This document shows, one piece after another, positions 57,235 to 64,000 of a stretch of DNA of 64,000 nt. The DNA is from Isoetes taiwanensis (taxonomy: Eukaryota > Streptophyta > Lycopodiopsida > Isoetales > Isoetaceae), in NCBI GenBank assembly GCA_021234155.1, contig JAJEKV010000008.1, positions 7,158,445 to 7,222,444 on the forward strand, given 5' to 3'. Each line of letters starts with the position of its first letter. The stretch's first letter is position 1. Position numbers and translations under genes: made by a program. The notes below the pieces were generated by a model. It saw only the letters and a list, made by a program, of their open reading frames with translations, had not been told where the DNA came from and ran no database searches.

Positions 57235-57335
57235 CTGTGTTTTTGGGCATTGAAGACTTATTGAATATATTGAGCAAAAATGGTAATGTTTTGACAGACA
57301 TCAAAGGAGCTATTCTCAGCATTATGCAGAATGAG
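57235..57335 (+). CDS. candidate internal exon of unknown gene
   Basis: Lies between TGACTGTGCAG| and AATGAG|GTATTT and reads VFLGIEDLLNILSKNG...DIKGAILSIMQNE. It faintly resembles part of exon 2 of the left-edge gene (TFLGFNGWFKLL ... KGAILEIYND), with FLG and KGAIL at similar spacing. Both splice sites are plausible but no neighbouring exon is certain. Confidence 0.3.
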
Positions 57336-57403
57336 GTATTTCTAGTTATCATATACAATGTTATTGATATGAATAAAATATGCATGAGTTAATGTATGAG
57401 CAA

Positions 57404-57516
57404 TATAGGTAGGGTAGGGCCTTGGTGCAGCAAGGTCCTACTCTCCTTGTTGCTATGAAATTGTTCTCACTTTGGCCCCCCGACCTACGGTAGGTGGCAG
57501 GGTTTTTTTATTAGTT
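57404..57516 (+). repeat. dispersed hairpin repeat, copy 3 (opposite strand)
   Basis: ATAGGTAGGGTAGGGCCTTG, then GCAGCAAGG-TCCTACTCT-CCTTGTTGC and GGCAGGGTTTTTTTATTA match the reverse complement of 6731-6870. The stem and the CCTACTC loop are kept despite about 25% divergence. Confidence 0.6.
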
Positions 57517-58166
57517 AGATTTAATGAGTCCATTTGGTACTCTTGAAGATTTGACAGGTGCATGTTGCTTAGAATTAGTCTAAAGCAATTTGATTGTAAT
57601 GATATAAAAAGCTTGGTTATATATGGCTTAGATAGTGGTTTAAAAATATCAGGTCATGGACTTGTACTAAAGACATTTGGTAAGTTTGAAAGTATTGAGC
57701 AAACACCCGGATTGTTACTACCTCAGTTAATTTGGGATGAAATGATCTTAACCTTTGCTAGTTAAATGTTTAATTTATGACAATTTACCAATTGTGGTGG
57801 AATATGTAATTTTTGGCTCGTTGGAATCTAACATTTTAGGGCAAACCGACCGAGGAGCGTATACAGCAAAATGATGACATGGCTGGCTTATAATGGAGGG
57901 AACGTAAGAACCTGGTACTATTCCAATGGAAAGCTAGTTGCTGCACCTATTTGGAACTGATGATATCATCACTGCATATTTATCTACAGTTTCCCTTGTA
58001 AGAAAGGGTATGATAGAATCGTCTTTGGCAGGGCTTAGTTATTGCTCTGAGCATTTGCTTCCACTGGTCATGGGAAGGAAGAAAAGCACAAAAATGCCAC
58101 GGTGAGAGGGAGCTGCTATACCTGAAATGAATTACAGTCATGATATTTCGCTGGATCACACTGGAA

Positions 58167-58307
58167 ATGGCTAGTGTTGGCAAGAACATAAAGCAGAAAG
58201 TGCATGTGGCTACTGCTCAAGGTCAATGCAATGATAAGGATAATTTTAGCAAGGTTTTGCAATCTGCTACAACATTGATCGACTCCAACAATATGCCAAT
58301 GGCCTAA
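58167..58307 (+). CDS. short open frame, possible exon
   Basis: 46 codons from ATG (MASVGKNIKQKVHVATAQGQ) to TAA, with protein-like composition but no recognised motif. Could be chance. Confidence 0.2.
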   Translation: MASVGKNIKQKVHVATAQGQCNDKDNFSKVLQSATTLIDSNNMPMA

Positions 58308-58600
58308 AGCATCCTAATAAGGTTTGATGGATTTAATGCTTTAATGGATTTTTAGACATGATCTGATAATAATTTTTTATGGACATTGGCTTTGTTATAG
58401 GGAAGAACTTGGTTCTATTCTAGATTTGCTTACTGTTTTAGAAGCATCAGCTCTAAAAACGAATTTGATAAAGAGTTTGTTCGTTTACACAGGGTAGTCA
58501 CATGAATAGCATCGATCCGAGCCTTCGGATCGTTATTCTGGGATGGGACGAGCAGCTATATATGTGCTCATCCTTCTTGTGGCTCGTTATCGGCGTCTTC

Positions 58601-58927
58601 TCACAGCAGCATCTCTTTCCTTGTCCATTGCTTCCTCTCCTCATCATCTTGCTCCTCTTCATCCTCTGTCATGTTCTCCTTTACCACTATCCTTTCCCAG
58701 CTAGTTTTTACATCGCCTTTGCTGGCCTGTTCCAGACAGGATCTGCCAATCTCCATCAAATCACTCCGTGTCTTCCTTGTCCTTTTCATGTTTTTGTTTT
58801 TGTTCTTTAGAACGTCTTGCAGATTGGGATTTGCGAATTCCCGCCCATATCGGTGGATCTTGGCCCGGCTGGCTAGACGGGCGGAGGCACGGAGCAGGGT
58901 TGGAGCTGCATGCACCATCGGTTTCAT
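58601..58927 (-). CDS. hypothetical charged protein or first exon
   Basis: 108 codons, minus strand, with two candidate starts (MKPMVHAAPTLLRASARLAS). The N-terminus is basic and amphipathic with regular Arg and no acidic residue, as in a mitochondrial or plastid presequence. A Lys-rich middle (LKNKNKNMKRTRKTRS) and an acidic tail (MTEDEEEQDDEERKQWTRKE) follow. The opposite strand gives only low-complexity hydrophobic frames, so the minus frame is more credible. No family recognised. Confidence 0.4.
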   Translation of the reverse strand: MKPMVHAAPTLLRASARLASRAKIHRYGREFANPNLQDVLKNKNKNMKRTRKTRSDLMEIGRSCLEQASKGDVKTSWERIVVKENMTEDEEEQDDEERKQWTRKEMLL

Positions 58928-59360
58928 CCCTTTTCTGTCTATTTTGGCTTATCTTCTTCCTCATTTGGGCGTTTGTACGGTATAGCTTACCGAGGTATAG
59001 CTTTTCCACAAATTATGATGCATGCACATAGTCCTATAACTTATAGTTGAATTCGGATGCATGCAAAGAGCGTTTAGAGATGGATTTCTAACAAAATCGT
59101 GATTATTTTTAGGGCTTTTCCGGATTTGGATTTACTACCAGGGCCGAGTTTGCCAATTCTTCCTGATCACTGTTTTCATCTAAATTGAGTTGCAATTTTT
59201 GTTCTCAGATAATTTATCTTCTCTACAGAGGATCGACTTACACCGGAGGTGATCTCATGCATTCTTGGATGATTTGCAAGACATAAGCACAAGCCGAGAT
59301 GGGATCTGGAAATTTGAGCTGTCTATGCAGGGCGGGCATTCTAATCTGTTTTTGCCCAGC

Positions 59361-59684
59361 TCAAGGCGGTATATCCACCATCTGTGAACCTAGCTCTGCT
59401 AATTTATCCTGTAAACCCTGCGTTATCGCCCCCCAGCTCATGTATATCTTCGTCAAGTCCAAGTACTTTAGTATATCTCCCTCTGCCACTAACAGATCCG
59501 GCTTCCTCCTTTTTTCCTTCCGGCCTGCCTCCTGTAACAGGCCGCCACCCCTCTCTTGTTGGAAGCCCCTGCCCACATGGCAGCGCCACGTGGCAACAGG
59601 GCCATCCTGCCATAATAGATCCGGTGGCCCAGGTCTACCCCAGGCCAGCCCGTCCACACTCTCGGAGGAGCAGATAGGTGGCAT
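59361..59684 (-). CDS. hypothetical open frame, possibly retroelement-derived
   Basis: 107 codons. The C-terminal half reads PDLLVAEGDILKYLDLTKIY then WGAITQGLQDKLAELGSQMV, which is protein-like. The N-terminal half is Gly/Trp-rich and less convincing. No family assigned. Confidence 0.25.
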   Translation of the reverse strand: MPPICSSESVDGLAWGRPGPPDLLWQDGPVATWRCHVGRGFQQERGGGLLQEAGRKEKRRKPDLLVAEGDILKYLDLTKIYMSWGAITQGLQDKLAELGSQMVDIPP

Positions 59685-59689
59685 CCCCG

Positions 59690-62600
59690 ATTTAAGGGGT
59701 GCTCACCTTTTACACCACCATGGTTTTATAAACCGTTACATAATTTGCCACACATTGCCTTGTTAACTCCTTGGCAGGAAATCAATCTTAACCCCATACG
59801 ATTATTTCCAACCCAAGTAACCCGGCCACGTTCTACCCTAGTCTACCAGAGGTTGCTTCTGCACCAGAATCTAGCTAGAACACGGATATTAGTTGTCGCA
59901 TTCTCCATTGATGGTCGGGTCTTGCCTCATACTAACCGACTAATCTTTGCCAACATAAGATGTACTGGTAATAACTTTTCTTTACAGGGCGCCCTAGGTC
60001 CTAGGGCATGCATTTGTGGTTTTTATGGTACAAGTTCCTCGCTCATCCAGGTAAATGGGTTACTGGGGTGGTGCTTTATTATATGTCTATATTGCTCCTC
60101 ATCATTTTTTTCCTTTGTTCACTTTTTCCCTTTCCTATATAGTAGCACTTTTCTCATTATTTTTTTGTACCGACATTATGTCTTCTGAGGTGAGGCATTT
60201 TCAACTCTTGTGCATCTGCTTTTCTGTTCGAATATTCTGGGGACCATAATTTTAGAACTAGTCATATTGTTGCTTCCTCCATTGTGTTTGAGCCTTATGC
60301 ATGTCTTTACATTCACAATTGGAATTGATGCATTTAAATTTGGACATTTTTTGGAAGGTGACTTCACGTATTGGCATGCATTCTTTTCTCTGCAGTCATG
60401 CCTCGGAATTGTTTCTCCTTGTGCGCATTGCATTTCTGATATTGAGTATTCTATTTTTGCAATACTCTTTCGCATGATCTATTTTCCTAGAGGTCTCCTC
60501 ATTTTTGGGGCCGATCTTCTTCACCGTTGAGTTGTTTTTTGTGGGCAATATTCGGAACCTTTTGCTAACTTTAGCGTATTGTTAGTTAACAGTTTTACTT
60601 CTAACCTACCCTTGACATTAACATGGTTCACGTTGCTTTTGCTTTCATGTGGTGTTATATTTGAGGCATTTCTCCTTGCCATATATGGCTCGTTCCTCAG
60701 TCTTAGTTTATGTGCACTTTGATTTGTCTTTGGCTTGTCCATTACCGCGCATTATTCTAATAGACCGTCATGGTGACCATAGGTGCTCAAATGTTGTGGT
60801 TGGCTGCCATCGCTACGCATGTTTTTTTTCTCTCGAATTTGTCTGCAACTCACATCTCAACTTCCTCTTTTTTAGTAGCGAACACTTTCCATGGATCATT
60901 TGCTATTACCATGTCCCTTCATATCATCATTGTGTTTTTTATTCATTTATCATGTCTATTACCTTTTTTTGCTTTCTTATTTCATCTACTATCTGGCTCA
61001 TCTCCTTGCACTCCACCCTGACCTTGGCCCTTTTGACACGTATGGCATAATATGTTACTTTATCTAGTCACTTTGTTTTCATTTGTTCTTTTCTACATTA
61101 TGGCTAACCTCTTTGCACTCCATCCCGATCGATTTCTGATCTTGTGCGGTCTTAGCCCTGTAGATCCGGCCCTGTGCAAACTTTAGCCTGCATATCCGAC
61201 CTCAACCTGATCATTCGACTCCTGATCCCTGCATTTCCGGCCTCAACCTCATCAAATCGGCTCCTGGGCAGCAGTTCGACGGTTTTTGCTCCTCCCTTAG
61301 GGTTCGCCCAATTAAGATCCTTTTTCTTTTACTCTTATATTTCCTTCTCCCTTAGATTTTTTGGCCTAGCCACGTTTAGCATCCCCTTTTTAGCTATAAC
61401 ATCATTTGTTCAATATATTCCTTAGCCATCTTAACCGTTTTCCCTTACCTGACCTAACTTTTTTATTTGAATAGAGCTATAAATCAATTTTTTGCGTTTT
61501 CCAAGGTTTTCATGTTTATATGATGAGATTTTTCATGTTATGCATTCTTCATAAAGGGCATGATCTGTTTTGGAATAACATTTCTAGATATTATTTTCTA
61601 TGAGGTGAGAGGTGTTGATTCATATTTGGTCTTGCTTTTCTTTCCATAGTTTTCAATAAGATGCTACATTTGCCCACTTGCTATTGCCATTATTTATTTA
61701 CGGCCAGTTCATAGCAATGGATTTGGGGTTTGATTTTGGACAGGCTCATCTCGCTTGAATCGTGATCATGTATGCATTTAGCATTTTCGTCTTTTTCTCA
61801 TATGCACATGCTCTTTGCCTTGATCAATACGTCCAGTTTTCTTTAGACCAAATTTCTTATATGCATGTCATCGATATCAATTTTTGCATCTGGACTTATG
61901 CTTGGTTTTACATTCAGTGGGCATTTAATTGCAGTTTATCTTATCATCATATCTCATTTGGGTTTGATCCTTGGATTTGGATATGAGGTATATTTGCTAA
62001 TTATAAATTTGGTAGAAGGTTGGGTTCAAGGTGGACTTCCAGGGTTGGGCGTTCTCGTTTCAGAATTCTCGGATCCTCAATGTAGACAATTATTTTGTTG
62101 AGACATTTTTCTAGAGGAAGTTCCTTTGTGGCCTTTTAAAGTCTCCTTTTTATTAGGTCCATAGGGGGATATTCTCCTTAGTCCAGGCTCTTGCCATAGG
62201 GGCTGTGTTTTTTGACGTGTTTGATTCGGACTTGGGGCGTACATTATTGGTCGCATTTTATACAAGTTGAGTCCCAGGTGAGGTATCCGTTCTAGGTTTG
62301 CTTCTTTCCACGATTATATCGACTTGCTTTAGGCTATTGTTTTCTATCCATATTTCCTGGCATTAATTCATTTGAGTATGGTTACGGATTAATAATTGGC
62401 ATGTTTTTCATGAGATGCTTTTTTGCATGTGTATTTTATTTTGAAACATAAAGGGGTGAATATGGTTAATGACTTGCATTCATATTCTATTGATGTTTTC
62501 AATTCTCTGAGGCCCTCAATTTATAGTGTTTGGGGCTTAGTACTCTATATGTATTTTTCAGTTTTATATGGTTTTGTGCATAGTATGCCATCTGGATCAT

Positions 62601-64000
62601 TCATGATATTGTTTTTCCTATATGGGTTGTCCTCTATTAGCCCTGTCATTAGCTGTGTTTTTGCTATGATCTTGATCTTGCCCTTTTCGATTTTGACTTG
62701 GCCCTTTGCTTGCGTTCATGTATATCCATTCATATCCTTCTATCAAAGTTCGATCTCAGTTAGTTTGACTTCGATTTCCGCTCTGTTGCCCCTACCCTCA
62801 ACCTTGATTTCTATTGTTTTGTTCGCTTGTCTATTTCCACATAGGCCTCTTAACCATGCACTTGATTCGACCTCATTCACGAGACACAGTGCCATTGACA
62901 GACTAGGCCCACTCCATCCTCAGTTTTTTCGTAGCTCACATGGATAGCTTTACTACTAATATGTCACTTCACGTCGTCATTGTGTTTTTGGTCCATTTAT
63001 CATTACTTCCTTTGCTTTCTCATAGCAGACCATATGTATGGCACTCGCTTTATTAATAATCTGTCATTTTACCTAGCCATTATGTTTTCATTTGTCCTTT
63101 TTTACCATATGACTGACCTCCTTGCCCTCCACCCCCACCTTGGCACTTTGACCTCCATCTCTTCCTTTTCATTGGCCATAACCTCACTTTTGACTACTTC
63201 AGCCTCATTTTTGTTCGTTTTACGTTGTGATCCGAATTAACTTTCGTCTCAATTTCCTTCTTGACCTTCCTTTTGATTGGTGCTAACATGTCTACATCCT
63301 CTTCCTCAATCTCGTTCCTCGTTTGCCAAAGTATGTTTCCCATTGGGGCCTTTATTCATGGCTTTACGCATATGGTATTATTTGTCTTCTGATATCACCA
63401 CACATTTCTCCTATGCTACCCTGAACCAACCCTTAGCACTTTCGCTCTCCTCATCTTGTTCCACCCATTTCACAACCTTAAGAACCTCTTTGCTTTAGAC
63501 TTCTTGTTGATGTCAACCTCATTTTTCTTCTTGACATTGCTCTGAGCTGGATCATTCTGTTGGTGTTTGTCATGCATCTGGTAAGCTTTGAGAGGTTGCT
63601 TTTTATATTATTGGCTGTGATTGACATTTCATGTTCTTAGTTTGGTCTTTTCAATATTGTTCTTACAACCTTGGGCAGATTACACACTTTTTGCTAACCC
63701 TTTGTTCTTGTTAGCTCCTTGATCATATCATTACCCTCTGAACTCCACTCTCACCTTGGCACTCTTGATATTCATCTTCCTTTGGTATAGTTTGACGACG
63801 TCATGTGGCTCTTGATATTTTTGGTTGTCAATTTAATTAACTTTAACGTGGTTTTATGTTGTCTTGTGGCAGCTACCTCTCGCTTATTTACCCCCCAGGA
63901 GGTCCCCTGGTTCCTCCTCTATTTTCCTTTTGGTGTTTTCCTCCTGCGCCCCATCCACCCTCACGGCTTCTATGGCTATATCCCGCCGCTTTGTTGCTTG
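59690..64000. repeat. pyrimidine-rich diffuse repeat region, no gene supported
   Basis: The plus strand is T/C-rich and gives many short hydrophobic frames, as expected from composition. Related phrases recur about 2 kb apart. CTTCATATCATCATTGTG at 60915 compares with CTTCACGTCGTCATTGTG at 62968. TCATTTGTTCTTTTCTAC at 61079 compares with TCATTTGTCCTTTTTTAC at 63087. CTTTGCACTCCATCC compares with CTTGCCCTCCACCCC. The CACCTTGGCACT phrase recurs at 63140 and 63752. This looks like old copies of one repeat family. Confidence 0.5.

Noticed and set aside
59690-64000. Many plus-strand frames of 60-174 codons, rich in Phe, Leu, Ser, looking like membrane proteins
   Set aside because: They follow from the T/C-rich strand composition, overlap in several frames, share no family motif and fall in diffuse repeats.

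Overview
The window looks like nuclear DNA of a land plant with a large, repeat-dominated genome. Plant-like features are a glycoside hydrolase family 3 relic, an intact gene of a plant 'Cys-rich CGCFECY / RWD-like' family, and chromodomain-bearing Ty3/gypsy elements. A fern or other seed-free plant is my best guess. That rests mainly on a DIRS-type tyrosine-recombinase retroelement and on a transposase-like gene family that I associate with non-seed lineages. It is inference, not proof. No prokaryotic, plastid or mitochondrial gene block, tRNA, rRNA or CRISPR array was seen.

Layout. 1-2.3 kb: 5' part of an unrecognised minus-strand gene (two in-frame exons, phase-0 intron) leaving the left edge. 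3.2-13.3 kb: three tandem copies of a ~3.28-kb unit that resembles the exon-1/intron-1 part of that gene; copy A has a ~0.97-kb poly(A)-tailed insertion and copy C is cut off. Each copy, and the gene's own intron, carries a ~95-nt block with nested complementary arms whose flanks have diverged between gene and array: a candidate structured RNA. 13.3-20.6 kb: a decayed DIRS-like element on the minus strand (gag, reverse transcriptase, RNase H, tyrosine recombinase), with a near-perfect palindrome at its left edge. 20.8-29.35 kb: a transposase-like pseudogene split by a 6.8-kb chromovirus (976-bp LTRs, TSD AAAGC) whose primer-binding region is replaced by a 137-bp copy of the flanking pseudogene. 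30-32.6 kb: second gypsy fragment, then a GH3 pseudogene to 33.2 kb. 33.67 kb: perfect 39-bp hairpin. 34.4-42.2 kb: three copies of one LINE family with shared 3' end but different simple-repeat tails, one split by a MITE-like insertion, and between them a poly(A)-tailed retrocopy encoding a histone H3-like domain with a foreign N-terminal part. 42.2-44.1 kb: gypsy LTR with its primer-binding site, next to another LTR piece. 48.6-49.8 kb: the one intact-looking host gene, with a recognisable promoter. 52-55.9 kb: LTR and truncated third gypsy element. 56-64 kb: a few doubtful exons, then pyrimidine-rich diffuse repeats.

How it fits together: almost all coding sequence belongs to retroelements and is broken. 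Several stops are TAG at glutamine (CAG) codons, and the tandem copies differ mainly at CAG/CTG/CCG sites. Both patterns point to CHG methylation, acting either through deamination or through miscalled bases. The host content supported here is the left-edge gene, the 49-kb gene, and relics.
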